Origin: Heracleum sosnowskyi
Taxonomy: Eukaryota > Streptophyta > Magnoliopsida > Apiales > Apiaceae
Length of the DNA: 64,000 nucleotides
Assembly: GCA_030848705.1 (NCBI GenBank)
Contig: CM061245.1
Location: forward strand, 65,064,006-65,128,005
Direction of reading: 5' to 3'
The notes beneath the pieces are model-generated. The model saw nothing but the letters and a program-made list of their open reading frames with translations, was not told the origin of the DNA and searched no databases. Made by a program: the position numbers and the translations under genes. The stretch's first letter is position 1. Each line of letters begins with the position of its first letter. Below are positions 35,920 to 48,008 of this stretch, piece by piece.

Positions 35920-37018
35920 TATTAGGTCCAAAGTATCATAGAAGGGGGGGTTAAATACGATACTCACAAATAATTTAATTTCGTTCGTGGATTAATCATT
36001 CAGTTCTATAACGAAATCAAACACACCAAACCAAACCAAGTTTCGGGGAAAAAATCTTTTTATAAATATAAACCTCGAGGGGTGCTACAATTTCTAATCC
36101 GTAGATTAGCTTCAATGAGTTTAAGGTTACACAAATTCAATACAATGATCAAGTTCTGAGCACTATTAATTTCTCTGATAATTTCTCCGGCTCAATTCTC
36201 TCTCTCAGTAATGTCTCTGTGTGTTTTGCCTTAACTGAAGAAGACACACTTCCTCTGTTAGTAATTGTAGACTTTGGTTTGAAAAACCATCGAACCAAAT
36301 TAAAGGAAATAACCTTGGCCGTTGGATCTTCATCAACCTGACAACAAAGTCACATCTTCCACCTGCTTTCTAAATTGAAAACTATCGAATGAATAAAGTT
36401 AATATTCCATTCGATGGTTTTTAATAAAAACTATCGAATGAAGTATTAACTTCTATTAGTTTTCATTAACTCACATTCGATGGTTTTCTAAAAAGAAAAA
36501 CCATCGAATACATTTCTTATCCTTGTCCTTTTAGAAAAGCTTCTAAGCATCAGGGTGTTTCAGTTTTAGACTGTATCAATTTCTTCTGAGACAATAAAAC
36601 AACTTGATCTTTTTAGTGTCGTCAACTAGTGCAACTGGTCTGGTTCACAGATGAATAACACTTGATCAATTCTTCTTCTATGTCTTCAATTCAATGCTTC
36701 TGATAAGTCCTTTGTCGTTCTGGTTGCTTCGATTAAATCACTGGAATCCTGTGGTACTTAACCCTAAATCATTCACATACTTCTGTCATCTTGAAAGTCT
36801 TGTTTCTTTTGCTGTCACTGAGGCTTGAACATTTTCATGAACTTCTTTCCGTGACCTGTTTACGGACTTCAAGAATACAGAACGTATTTTGATTTTTTGA
36901 GTTTACCTTTTCTTCTTTGATTCTGGATTCCTGTGCTTCTGTTAATACTATTGTCTGTCTTGTCCTTTGTTGAGTTGTAGTTATCTCTTTTACATCTCAT
37001 GTTATATTATGCTTTACA
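35920..37018 (-). repeat. 3' LTR of S3
   Basis: Homologous to 29178-30338 in reverse complement. Its outer end reads TATTAGGTCC instead of TGTTAGGTCT, a mutated terminal dinucleotide. It contains the ATCGAA/CGATGG motif cluster (36290-36510), including near-perfect hairpins at 36412-36440 and 36474-36510. Confidence 0.87.
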
Positions 37019-37032
37019 ATCTCCCCCTATTT
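37019..37032 (-). promoter_or_regulatory. S3 3' polypurine tract
   Basis: On the minus strand AAATAGGGGGAGAT, adjoining the LTR. Confidence 0.88.
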
Positions 37033-37254
37033 GATTGGATAGAGTTCGACAAGCAAATACTTCGAGGATAACTCAACTAACTAAGAAAACATGAAACTAA
37101 TTAAAGTAAGACAGCGTTATAATATTAAATGCATTCTGGATCATATATATATATACATTTCCAGATTTCATAAATCAAAAAACAATAAAACTTTATACAA
37201 TGAAGTTGCTCCTCTAGTTTGAGCTGATAGTTCTTTTGTTCTTTGCTTCAATCT

Positions 37255-39957
37255 TCAGTCCATTCCGATCTCACCTTCTTCAATCATTGGATCGGAGTTA
37301 GCAGCTTGATAATCAATCACTGATGGATAGTGCAGTGGTTCTCCAGGTTTAAGGATTGCTCCTTGGATGTGTCTTCCAATATATTCAACCTCTTGACCCA
37401 CTCCAGCCCATAACCATGCAATTTTAACATCTTCCTTGTTTAGCTTTGGCATGTTTGGTAATCTGGTATGCACTTCCAATCCTCTTTCCACTCTTTTCCT
37501 ATAGTAAGGAACATTCTCCATTAGAAATCTTCTAAGAGTGTCTGCTGCTTTGTCCTTCTCCGTTGATGTGAATCCAGTGGATCTAAGATACTTCTCAACT
37601 GATATTAGATAGTTGCTTGGATAGTCTCTCAGTTTGTCTGCAGCCAAATAGCCGATTCTGAACAAGTCATTCGTCATGAATCTAACCATTGGAGGATCTT
37701 CAGTAATCTCTGGACCGACTTTCATCAAGATCTCCTTAACATGCTCACGGAGCAGTTCATTTAGCCTTGTAGTTCTTTGAATCTTGATGAGTATCACCTG
37801 CAGTTCTGTTTATGTTCTCTGTTCTAAAAACTTAGTGGAAATCACAAATGTACCTTTCTCAAGAAAATTGATCAAGATGTTCCAGGCTCCATTTGCTTTA
37901 ACCCCAGCTTTCAGAAAGATCACAGTATTCCTCAGTGCAGTGAAGTAAACATGATCATCAGGATTTGCACTTCTTATGTTCTGAATTATGACTTCCACCT
38001 CTGCATTGTCGTTGACTTCTAATCCGTCTTCAACTCCACAAAAGGTTTTATAAGCCATCTCCCATTCACTTCCATGCTTTCTTGCCAAATCCATCATCTT
38101 TTTCTTCCTCACTTCAGCTTGCACCTTGGATCTTTTTAGCTTTTCAATCCTTAGAACTACTTGTTGTTTCTCTTTCTCAGCTTGCCTGGCATCTATTGCA
38201 GCTCTTTGAGCTCTTATCGCTTCCAAGGCAGCTTCTTCTTCTTGTGATAGAGGATTTGCTTCTTCTTCCATATTATCCTCCCAGATTGGATATGCAACAG
38301 GCTCTGGATAATATGGCTCATGCTCCTCCTGAATTGGTTGCTCTTTCATGACCTCAAATCCCTCTTCAATGTTCTCTTCTTGTACAAGTTCTTCTATCCA
38401 GTACTGTCTTATCGGAATAGCTTCAACCGTTTCCCAAACTCCCCATCCATCCTTACCTTTCTCCCCATCTCCAACTTTCTCCCCCTTAGTTGAGGAATCC
38501 TCGACAAAAGCATCCTCAGCATAGAAGGCAGTAGAAGGATCAGGTTGCTGATTTGAAGGACCAGGTTGTCCGGTTTGTTGGTTCTTCAGCATAGTCCAGA
38601 TTGACTGTACTCCGTCACCTTGATTGTCCAAGAAATCCATAATCTGCTTATTCATCTCATTCATAGAGTCTAGCGTCAGGTCAATGTTATCCAATCTTGA
38701 GTTGGTAGTCTTGTTCATATGATCCAGCCTCTTGTTCAGCTTAGACTCCACTCTTGAAAGTGTATTCATTGCATCTTTTACCCGCGCTTGACCATCCCGG
38801 ATAACCAGAACGTCTTCTCTCAAAGCTTCTTGTCCATGTGACAAAGCATCTATTTCAGTCATGAATCCATCTTTAAGTTCCTTGACGTCCATCCTTAATT
38901 CGATCAGTTCTTCCATTGCTTCCTTCTTCAAGGAGTCCACTGCCTGCTTCGTACCTGTTATAGTGCCAGATGCACTGCCAATGACCCTGAATGTTCTTCT
39001 GGAATCAGCTGCAGCCAAGTCAACCTTCTCTTGAATAGTCTTTAAAGAAGCATTGCCCTGACTAGAGGAGATCCCTTGGTCAAAGGAAGGTCGCAGTGGA
39101 ACCTTGAATAATGGATTTCCTTCTTTGTCACGAACTGTCATCTCCTTGAGGGTGGATTGAACATGTACCTCTCGTTCTGTCGGTAATAGGAAATCATCAA
39201 TAGTTGGAAGGGTTAGGGTGTCACTCCTCACGTTTGGCTTGAGGGTTTCACTCATTTTACCTTTCCCACTCAGGCCAGGTGTAAGTGTTTTTGTTTCACT
39301 CAATCCCTTTGTGCTAGTTGTACCTGCAGAAGAAAACACTGTAGCCGTCCTTAAGGAGGTCACCGGTGGTGCAATGGGGCTTCGCAAGTCCCCGTCCTTG
39401 GATAAACCAAGTTGCTGATCATCCGTAGATGATATATCCTTTGAAGGATCTAGAGTTTGAATCTCTAGGAGGCTAGAATCAGGCTCTATTATCAGCAGAG
39501 ATCCTGAAGCTTCCTCAATAGTCTGTGAAGACTTTACCTCAGTTGACTCCTCAATAGTAATTGATTCATTGTCACCGAGTTTCCGATCTGCACCTACGTT
39601 AGACCCTTTACCCGCAGAATCCATATATGTTCCATCTGGGGAGCTAGGCAATGACCTTTTAGATTTTGCATTTAGGTCAGAGCCTTCTCTCGACGTCTGT
39701 GAAGACCCTTGGTTCTTAGAACCTTCAACCAGTGAACCTGACCGTAATATGGTCGGAACACCAGTTGCTTCCGTCAATTCTTCCTTACTTGATTGAGCTA
39801 TGGGTTCAGATATTGCTTTTGTTAGCATTGCCCAATCAAAATCAGAAAAATCTGTGAAGGGTTCTTTGGATGAGAGAAATGAAGTATCAACAGTTGCCTC
39901 GGTTTCTGTTCTTCTCCTTTTAGGGGAAGGCAGAGCTGTTGTTGAAGGGTGTATCTC
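37255..39957 (-). pseudogene. S3 ORF3, C-terminal three quarters
   Basis: 900 codons that continue in frame from the N-terminal part at 45311-46381 once S4 is removed. It starts EIHPSTTALPS with an NLS-like KRRR and has a long low-complexity S/T/E-rich region. A coiled coil follows (about 38950-38600 on the map; KEAMEELIELRMDVKELKDG, then DAMNTLSRVESKLNKR). Next come an IRQYWIEELVQEE block, a charged AEKEKQQ helix and a C-terminal module ending VIDYQAANSD...EEGEIGMD. One stop (TAA, 37810-37812) falls where S1 has tyrosine (EQRTYTELQ). Otherwise it is open. STKGEK at about 38478-38489 is encoded by a GGGGGAGA tract. Role unknown; no membrane segment. Confidence 0.87.
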
Positions 39958-39962
39958 CTTAT

Positions 39963-41306
39963 TGAAACTCTATGAATTTTGATGATCATATAGTGGCAAA
40001 GATGTTTGTATTTATAGATGTAAAGCAGCAAGCTATATGCTCTATCCTAACTTGTTGTTGCAGGGAAAGATGGCTTACTGATATGAAATATCAGTGCATA
40101 TAAAATAGCATGCCATTATCATATGTACTAACTTGGTTTTGCAGGGCAAAATAGCTTACTGATATGAATGTCAGTTTATCTAAACAGCAAGCCATTACTG
40201 CTGGACTGAGTCAGTTTGGCAAGCCAACTTCACATGTTCAATATACAAACAGCAAGCCAAGTTGTTCTGCTCAGAATCTGTCAAGATCGTGGATCATGGA
40301 TCTATCTTAGGAAACTTGATTAAATATATTGTGAGGGCTCTTTTAAGACTTAATACGTACATAATATATTTAGAGCTCAAAATCTTTTATCAAATCCTTT
40401 TTAATAATCGCTTTCCAAAATTATAGGAGCTTGCCATGTTTAAAAGATTTTCTCTTACAAAAACCTCCTATACATGTTTTCTATACACACAAACGCAAGG
40501 GTTTGTTTTTCATCGATCTACTTCTTTCAATCCCACTGTCAAATGGTCACATAGATGTTACTAAAATCACTCCAACCAATTGAACGTTAGAATTGGATTC
40601 TAGATGTTGGTAAATTGATTGTTTGATTTTTGAACGTTGTTTGTGAAGCTATTTAAATCGGTTCTTGTGTCTTTTTCAACGGGGATTTTAAGCACAACAA
40701 GAACACACTCAACTCAGTTTTTACTTTGCTATATTCAAATATATTCTTGAGCTCTTGATATACCATATACGTACTATATCTTTGAGGGTTCATAGTTTTG
40801 AGTTGTATACACTTTATTGATTTGTATTGTTCTATTTGTAATCATTAGTTGTTGGACATATTGGCTAGGGAACAAGGGTTTAGTGAACGTTGCTAGAGAA
40901 GTGTACTTGGGAAGTATAGCTTAGAGAGCAAGTTCGATAACAGGTGTTCAGCAAGCCATTCGTCAGCAACCGGGTAGAAGGGTGGTATATTATTGTTCTT
41001 GTAATAGTTATTATCTTTGATCAATAATATATTCTCTTACCAAGTTGGTAAGGGACCATGACATAGACCATAGAGATTAGGGGTCGAACCTGGCTAAAAT
41101 TTTATTGTGTTCTTTACCTTTCTGTCTTACTTACTGTTCTGCATTTTGTTATAAACAGCGTGCCATTTGTGTCTGCATTAGTAACAGTCAGCGTGCCATT
41201 TAAGTCTGCATAATTTGTAAACAGCAAGCCATTTTTGGTAATTACTAAAATTGGTATTAGTTAGCCATATACACCTATTCACCCCCCCTCTAGGTGTGCA
41301 TTTTCA
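39963..41306 (+). repeat. 5' LTR of S4
   Basis: TGAAACTCTATGAATTTTG to GTGTGCATTTTCA. The decamer CAGCAAGCCA and its CAGCGTGCCA variant recur (about 40187, 40254, 40947, 41155, 41190, 41222). Confidence 0.96.
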
Positions 41307-41308
41307 TT

Positions 41309-41320
41309 TGGTATCAAAGC
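41309..41320 (+). promoter_or_regulatory. S4 primer binding site
   Basis: TGGTATCAAAGC, two bases after the LTR. One mismatch from the usual initiator-Met site TGGTATCAGAGC. Confidence 0.9.
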
Positions 41321-41362
41321 TTTGGTGTACTAACAATTCTGTAACAGGAAAGTACAGATCCT

Positions 41363-42877
41363 ATGGCACACTATGTAGGTGGAGAATCATTAGACATGCC
41401 ACCACTTCTCATTGGGACTGAAAATTATGATTTTTGGAAACGGAGAATGAAGGTGCTTCTCAACAGAGATGATGCAATTGAATGGAGAATTGTTAAGAAA
41501 GGTCCATTTAATTTTCTGGACAAAGACGGCAAGCCGAAAGACGTTGATGATCTTAACGAGGAAGAATTGATAAAAATGGGCAATAATGCAAGAGCCAGGT
41601 ACACACTAATATGTGGTCTTTCAATTTCGGATTATGACAAGTTTTCTTGGTGCATCACAGCAAAGGAGGTATGGGACAAGTTAAAAATGTTGTATAAAGA
41701 TACAACAAAATCGAAGGAAGTTTGTTTTAATTCCAAACATCCTACCATTTTGAAATTCGAAAAGAAAGGAAGAGATAACTTAACATGCAATGATGATGTA
41801 TCAACTTCTGGTGTGAAATTGAATGAAGACATAAATCATTCAGCTTTTGTTGGGCTTGATGATGAAGTCTTTCAAGAGAAAACGGAAGAAGTTTTACTCA
41901 AAACTGATGTTTCCGATTCGAAATCAGATACAAGTGAGGTAAACTCTTTTTATTCCAGGAAAACATCTGAAAATATTATTATGGAATCACTAACCATGCA
42001 GGAACCCAAAAGTGTAACCATTGAAGAGTATATGGCTCTTAAAGCTGAAATCAGCAAGTTGTCTGAGAAGAATGCATGTATGTCTAACATAATTCAAGAT
42101 TTGATGCCCAAAATGAAAGAATGGGATGCAACCTCATCAAACAAGGCCACTGAGATCAAGGAGTTAATGGCCAAAAATAGTCAATCTGATGCTATTATCA
42201 AAGTACTTCAAAAGAGGAACAAAGTCTTAACTGAAGAAATCAAGGAACTCAGATCAGATAACAAAGCAAAGGCTGTAGCTTTGGAATCCTACAAGCTGAT
42301 GAAATCAAACCAAGCAGAATCCTCAAAAACAGGAGAAATGGCTTCTCAACAAGCTGAGACCATTAGTCAGCAAGCTGAAGTGATCATAACTCTTGAAAAG
42401 AAAGTGAAGGATCTCAAATCGGGAATGGGAACATTTATCCAAGGAGAAGAAGGTCTAAAATCAATGATGAAAAACACAAATGCTCCATTGGACAGAGAAG
42501 GATTGGGAATGAACTCCAATAAAAAGGGCAAAAACATCAAGTATGAAGGAAGAAATGGCATACCTTACAACTATGCCATGCCTTGGAAGACGTGCAACAA
42601 ATGTGGAGGAAAAGGACATCTTGAAAGACACTGTACCTCTCAAGTCAATCAGAAAAACAAAGAATCTCCTCAGAATAAGACTTATCGACAAAAGTCAGCT
42701 TACCAACAGGGCTCTGGCAGACAACAAACAGCTTACCATCCGTCTGACAGAAAACAACAGAGAAGGAATCAAGTTCCAAAAGTGATCCAGAAGTGGATTA
42801 ATAAATCTGATCTACATGTTCTTTATGATCTATCTACTGACCATGGTGAATCCTACAAATTTTGGGTACCCAAGTAG
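41363..42877 (+). CDS. gag: S4 Gag, intact frame with internal capsid deletion
   Basis: 504 codons from the ATG at 41363 (MAHYVGGESLDMPPLL), 43 bases after the primer binding site. Residues 10-120 match the N-terminal part of a copia Gag/UBN2-like domain (GTENYDFWKRRM, TAKEVWDKLKMLY). The domain stops abruptly after YKDTTKSKE, where Sirevirus Gags normally run on for over 100 more residues. Heptad-like coiled coil spans about 220-360, and one CCHC knuckle, CNKCGGKGHLERHC, lies at about 411-424. The C-terminus is Q/R/K-rich and ends FWVPK, the usual Gag ending just before pol. No pol follows; instead there is non-coding sequence. The frame has no stop, so the product could act as an RNA-binding particle protein or partner of full-length relatives. 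That is inference. Confidence 0.9.
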   Translation: MAHYVGGESLDMPPLLIGTENYDFWKRRMKVLLNRDDAIEWRIVKKGPFNFLDKDGKPKDVDDLNEEELIKMGNNARARYTLICGLSISDYDKFSWCITAKEVWDKLKMLYKDTTKSKEVCFNSKHPTILKFEKKGRDNLTCNDDVSTSGVKLNEDINHSAFVGLDDEVFQEKTEEVLLKTDVSDSKSDTSEVNSFYSRKTSENIIMESLTMQEPKSVTIEEYMALKAEISKLSEKNACMSNIIQDLMPKMKEWDATSSNKATEIKELMAKNSQSDAIIKVLQKRNKVLTEEIKELRSDNKAKAVALESYKLMKSNQAESSKTGEMASQQAETISQQAEVIITLEKKVKDLKSGMGTFIQGEEGLKSMMKNTNAPLDREGLGMNSNKKGKNIKYEGRNGIPYNYAMPWKTCNKCGGKGHLERHCTSQVNQKNKESPQNKTYRQKSAYQQGSGRQQTAYHPSDRKQQRRNQVPKVIQKWINKSDLHVLYDLSTDHGESYKFWVPK

Positions 42878-43968
42878 TAAGTATGCTATTTGTTCGCATA
42901 CATTTATTTAAATATGATTATATTATTATTATGGTACTAACAAGATTCCTCTAGTATATAGATGGGACATATATACGTATATATAGTTTTGTGCAGGAAT
43001 TGAAAAAGGAGAATACTATTTCGGTTGTTTGATTGGTGATAAAGGTGTAAACCACATTCATGATTTTTTGTAATGTGCACTCTTCAATCAGCAAGCTATC
43101 TTACATTTCAGTAGAACAGTTGGTATGGCAGAAAACCAGAATACATGTATTCAGAATGCTGGTTTGATTTATCAAACGTTATCATTATAACTAGCCTACT
43201 ATTTGTTAAATGTTTACTACATGTTTTATGCTTACATGCTTATTTTGTTAATCCCTTTTCTGATGATGTCATAGGGGGAGAAGAACATGAATACATGTGA
43301 TAAAAAGGGTTATAATGTTACATTTTTTGCATTTATAAACTAGTGTTTTATGCAGGGATGAGTCACGTTTGTATCTTATTGCATATGATGAATTATGCTA
43401 ACCTGATTCTATGTTGAGATATTATATTAATCAGGGGGATCATTGATTTATGGGAACAGCATAGTCTCTCCGATGTATTCAAGTATGTCATCATCAAAAA
43501 GGGGGAGATTGTTGGCGTGATGTTTTGATGATGAATACAAATGTTGCTTATGAATATTTCATGCTTTATTATCTAATCTTGTTTTGCAGGAAGTATTGAT
43601 TACTGATTAAGGGGGAGAAAGTATTGATTCTCTATTTCATTTACTTTATTTGGTTTGATAATGCTAAATGTTCATGTGACACCAAACCAAGATATTGTTT
43701 GTCTCCTTGTTTACATTGCTAATATTTTTGCAGGAGAAGCATAAATTTAGGGGGAGTTTTTAGCTCCTGAATATTGGTGTGTAATCATCAAAAAGGGGGA
43801 GATTGAAACCCTATTAGTTTTGATGATGACACATAACAGCAAGCTGATTGCTTGTCATTGAATATATTAGCTTGTTATTTTGTTAACTTGTTTTGCTTGA
43901 TGCTTTAATTGAGGGGGAGCTTTTAGCTCAATCACATATGGATATATTATCATCAAAAAGGGGGAGAT
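42878..43968 (+). promoter_or_regulatory. S4 3' region with an array of polypurine tracts
   Basis: Non-coding. It contains GGGGGAG or GGGGGAGA tracts at about 43275, 43504, 43606, 43752, 43794, 43912 and 43959, plus GGGGGAT at 43435. Three sit in the same context, CATCAAAAAGGGGGAGATTG (about 43495, 43785, 43950). The last adjoins the 3' LTR and is the likely primary plus-strand primer. Multiple polypurine tracts before the 3' LTR are a known Sirevirus hallmark. Confidence 0.88.
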
Positions 43969-45310
43969 TGAAACTCTATGAATTTTGATGATCATATAGT
44001 GGCAAAGATGTTTGTATTTATAGATGTAAAGCAGCAAGCTATATGCTCTATCCTAACTTATTGTTGCAGGGAAAGATGGCTTACTGATATGAAATATCAG
44101 TGCATATAAAATAGCATGCCATTATCATATGTACTAACTTGGTTTTGCAAGGCAAAATAGCTTACTGATATGAATGTCAGTTTATCTAAACAGCAAGCCA
44201 TTAGTGCTGGACTGAGTCAGTTTGGCAAGCCAACTTCACATGTTCAATATACAAACAGCAAGCCAAGTTGTTCTGCTCAGAATCTGTCAAGATCGTGGAT
44301 CATGGATCTATCTTAGGAAACTTGATTAAATATATTGTGAGGGCTCTTTTAAGACTTAATACGTACCTAATATATTTAGAGCTCAAAATCTTTTATCAAA
44401 TCCTTTTTAATAATCGCTTTCCAAAATTATAGGAGCTTGCCATGTTTAAAAGATTTTCTCTTACAAAACCTCCTATACATGTTTTCTATACACACAAACG
44501 CAAGGGTTTGTTTTTCATCGATCTACTTCTTTCAATCCCACTGTCAAACGGTCACAAAGACGTTACTAAAATCACTCCAACCAATTGAACGTTAGAATTG
44601 GATTCTAGACGTTGGTAAATTGATTGTTTGATTTTTGAACGTTGTTTGTGAAGCTATTTAAATTGGTTCTTGTGTCTTTTTCAACGGGGATTTTAAGCAC
44701 AACAAGAACACACTCAACTCAGTTTTTACTTTGCTATATTCAAATATATTCTTGAGCTCTTGATATACCATATACGTACTATATCTTTGAGGGTTCATAG
44801 TTTTGAGTTGTATACACTTTATTGATTTGTATTGTTCTATTTGTAATCATTAGTTGTTGGACATATTGGCTAGGGAACAAGGGTTTAGTGAACGTTGCTA
44901 GAGAAGTGTACTTGGGAAGTATAGCTTAGAGAGCAAGTTCGATAACAGGTGTTCAGCAAGCCATTCGTCAGCAACCGGGTAGAAGGGTGGTATATTATTG
45001 TTCTTGTAATAGTTATTATCTTTGATCAATAATATATTCTCTTACCAAGTTGGTAAGGGACCAGGACGTAGACCATAGAGATTAGGGGTCGAACCTGGCT
45101 AAAAGTTTATTGTGTTCTTTACCTTTCTGTCTTACTTACTGTTCTGCATTTTGTTATAAACAGCGTGCCATTTGTGTCTGCATTAGTAACAGTCAGTGTG
45201 CCATTTAAGTCTGCATAATTTGTAAACAGCAAGCCATTTTTGGTAATTACTAAAATTGGTATTAGTTAGCCATATACACCTATTCACCCCCCTCTAGGTG
45301 TGCATTTTCA
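43969..45310 (+). repeat. 3' LTR of S4
   Basis: Pairs with 39963-41306 over its full length. Confidence 0.96.
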
Positions 45311-46381
45311 CTTATGTGGTGCTGCTTTGGCACTATCTCCCTCTACACTCAAGGATGTTTGTTTACTAGGTATAGGAGGGGAAGGAGGTGCGTTTATTGT
45401 TTCATTTAGCTCTTCCAAAGGCTCTTCGACCGTGGTTAGAGGTTGTGGGTTTGCAACCTCCTGGTCAGGAATGGCCACTGAGGGCTCTGGATCAACATCC
45501 ATTGGTTCAGGTGCCATTTCAGGTTGAGGTAGAGGAATATTACCTTCAATTACATGTTCCCCTGGGGGCAGAAGTGGTAGGGGCACCGTTCCTAGATAAT
45601 CTGTGAGAACAGTGGGTACCCCTGGAAGATAGTTGTTCTTCCTTATGAGAGCGGTTATTGCATTGCTCTTCATTCTCATGCACTCCTGGTTGGCTTCACC
45701 TTCAAATATCTCCCGTTCATCATCTGTTAAGATATCATTGAGAATTAGCTGTAGGAACCTAGGATAGAAACAAAGCACATCATCATTTATGCATGTTCTT
45801 TCATCCAGTGGTCCCATGCACAGAATGACTTGATCAATCAGTAGCCTTCCTATGTTAATATTCCTATTGTTGGCAATGGCAAACCCTATCTTTTGAAGGA
45901 ATAAGGGAATACCATGCAGATTCGTTAGCTTGGCAGTAAAAACATGGATTAGGGTATGAAAGAAAAAGTTCCATGGCTTTGTCAAGTAATGCTTAAGGAA
46001 CTCTCCCACAAAGAAGTTAGGTTGTTGACTTCTTATGAGAGTGAAGAAAGCATGTATCTCCTCAGTCGTGGGATCCGGAACAAGGTTTTCTGTAGGAAAA
46101 TGTAGGATTCTATTAAAATCATGTTCCGTCACCCTTATTGTTCTGCCCCCTGGCACAACAAAACTGAAGGACCTTTCGTTATTCTCAGTTGTATTCGTGG
46201 CGGTTGTGTACAACGCAGTCAATTGATCGATACAAAGGACTACGGGAGTACTCAAAGAATATGACACTAATGAACGTGTATTCAAAAACTCTGCCCATGC
46301 ACGAAACTGTAAGTTCGTAATGGCTTGCAGGTTTTGAAACGAGACATGATTAGTTTTGGTTATAATAAATTCTCCGGCCAT
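45311..46381 (-). pseudogene. S3 ORF3, N-terminal quarter
   Basis: 357 codons from the ATG at 46381 (MAGEFIITKTNHVSFQN), open to the S4 insertion (PHK). The N-terminal module (residues 1-220) has RTIRVTEHDFNRILHFP, LTKPWNFFFHTLIHVF, NIGRLLIDQVILC and CFYPRFLQLILND, then a proline-rich acidic stretch. The order (beta-rich FVVPGG segment, LHFP, aromatic WNFFFHTL helix, YPRFLQL) parallels the N-terminal module of S7 ORF3 (MGFP, EWSFFFDCI, YFSRFCQTL). Both recall the putative plant transposon or Athila-ORF1-like domain; that last link is from memory and unverified. It has no stop itself, but the gene is split by S4 and carries one stop further on. Confidence 0.88.
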
Positions 46382-47847
46382 TTTATTTCAAATATCCAGA
46401 AAATTAAATTTAAACCAAAAACTAATTCCACTTAAATTTAATTAATTATAACTAATTAACCAAATTTTAACAAAATTACCCTTTTTTATCACTTAATCAA
46501 TTTCGAACAAATAAAAACTCCCAAATTAAGAACCCTAATTTTCTAAATCAAGAAAAGTAATTTTAATTGAAACTGGCTTCAACAGAAACTTATCTCAATC
46601 AAAAGGTACTCTTCAAGAACACTTTTACTCAGTTAAGGTTCGAAGAGAAATTTGTTTTCGATAGTTTTATTTAACCACAACCATAAACGAATACACAGTT
46701 GTCACAAAGTACAGAGATTTCACTATTTAAAAATGAGATCACTGTAAAAACTGAAGTTACTGTGTATAATTCTTGGTTAAAACGGAAAAGTATCGAGTTC
46801 TTGGATGTTCTTCTTTGACAATATATGTAAGTATCTGTATGGTTTTCTTAGATCTGTAAAATGAGAACAAAGAAATGTCTAAGTGCTACTTAAATACTTA
46901 CTGATCTTCAAGGGTACTTTTGTCCTTTCTCATTCGATAGATTTGAAAATGTACTATCGATAGGTTTTTCAGAGGGGCAAAACGGTCTAAAGTACTTCGA
47001 TGGTTTTTAGAAAAACTATCGAAGAAGTTTTCTTTTGAATTTTAACCGTCCTTAATTGAAAAACTATCGAAGGTGTGTTCCTTTTCAAAACCAAAATCTA
47101 TCGAGTATGATTTGTTAGAAAAACTATCGAGAATTTGAATATGGAATTAATTAAATTCTTTTCGATACTTTTTCTACTGATTTTTAAAATCCATCGAGAA
47201 TTTAAATATTGAAATAATTAAATTCCTTCGATATATTTTAAAAAGATTCTCAAAAACTATCGAGAATTGTTTTCGATAGATTTTCTTTTCCTTTTTAAAA
47301 ACCATCGAAAATTAATTTCGATAGAATTTTCTTTGTACTTGAAAAACTATCGAATTTCCTAAAATTCGATATTTTTGCTTATTTTCAAATTCTAAAACCT
47401 GTTCATGTTCTAAAATTCAAAACTTTTTATTTTCTGTCAAGTTTTACTTTGAATAAATCTTTTAAAATTTACCAAAATCAATTGTTAACAGAAAATTCAT
47501 AATTTTCTCAGAATAAAATCAACTGAATATCAACAAATGATATTAATCAATTAAAATCCAATAATTATGCTGCATTAATCTACAATATCAAAAACAAAGT
47601 AAATTAATTCAAATTAAATAGATGCTTTAATATTTAGAACAAATATTAGCACCTAAATAATTTTTAGAATTAATAACTAATTAAATGCCAGAAGATATAT
47701 CATCCATAATTATGACATAAAATTAGTACAATAATCCTAACTACGAGAATTGCTCCAGAAAATAAATTCACGAGTCCTAAGGTTATAGAAATTCTTAAAC
47801 TCATGTATTTACTAGGACTATCTGCAGTTACTGACTTCTAATCAAAA
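46382..47847 (-). other. S3 spacer with TATCGA motif cluster
   Basis: Non-coding region between RNase H and ORF3, equivalent to 23245-25313 of S1. From 46658 to 47370 it is dense in ATCGA-centred words (TTCGATAG, ACTATCGA, CCATCGA) in both orientations. It lacks the T1 insertion found in S1. Confidence 0.85.
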
Positions 47848-48008
47848 TCAATTAGAAAGATTTAACATCCCAAGTTCACCAACCAGCTTTGAAAAAGTGG
47901 ATTCATCAAGTGGTTTAGTAAAGATGTCTGCAATTTGTTCCTCTGTTGGTACAAAATGTAACTCCACAGTTCCATTCATGACATGCTCTCGGATAAAATG
48001 ATACCTGA
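47848..48008 (-). pseudogene. pol: S3 RNase H C-terminal stub
   Basis: Encodes IRYHFIREHVMNGTVELHFV...ADIFTKPLDESTFSKLVGELGMLNLSN, the last 53 or so residues of copia RNase H, with normal stop. Its 5' side joins directly to gag at about 48008/48009. Confidence 0.9.

Larger units (their letters stand above)
39963..45310 (+). mobile_element. S4: gag-only Sirevirus-like element in S3 ORF3
   Basis: Two LTRs of about 1.34 kb (39963-41306 and 43969-45310), flanked by the duplication CTTAT (39958-39962 and 45311-45315). By eye about 13 substitutions and 2 indels separate the LTRs, roughly 1%. Inside are an initiator-Met primer binding site, one gag ORF and 1.1 kb holding several GGGGGAGA tracts. 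No protease, integrase, RT, RNase H or ORF3 is found. It is non-autonomous and recent. Confidence 0.95.

Noticed and set aside
35663..35941. 92-codon open frame across 35920
   Set aside because: Spans the G3/S3 insertion junction; chance frame.
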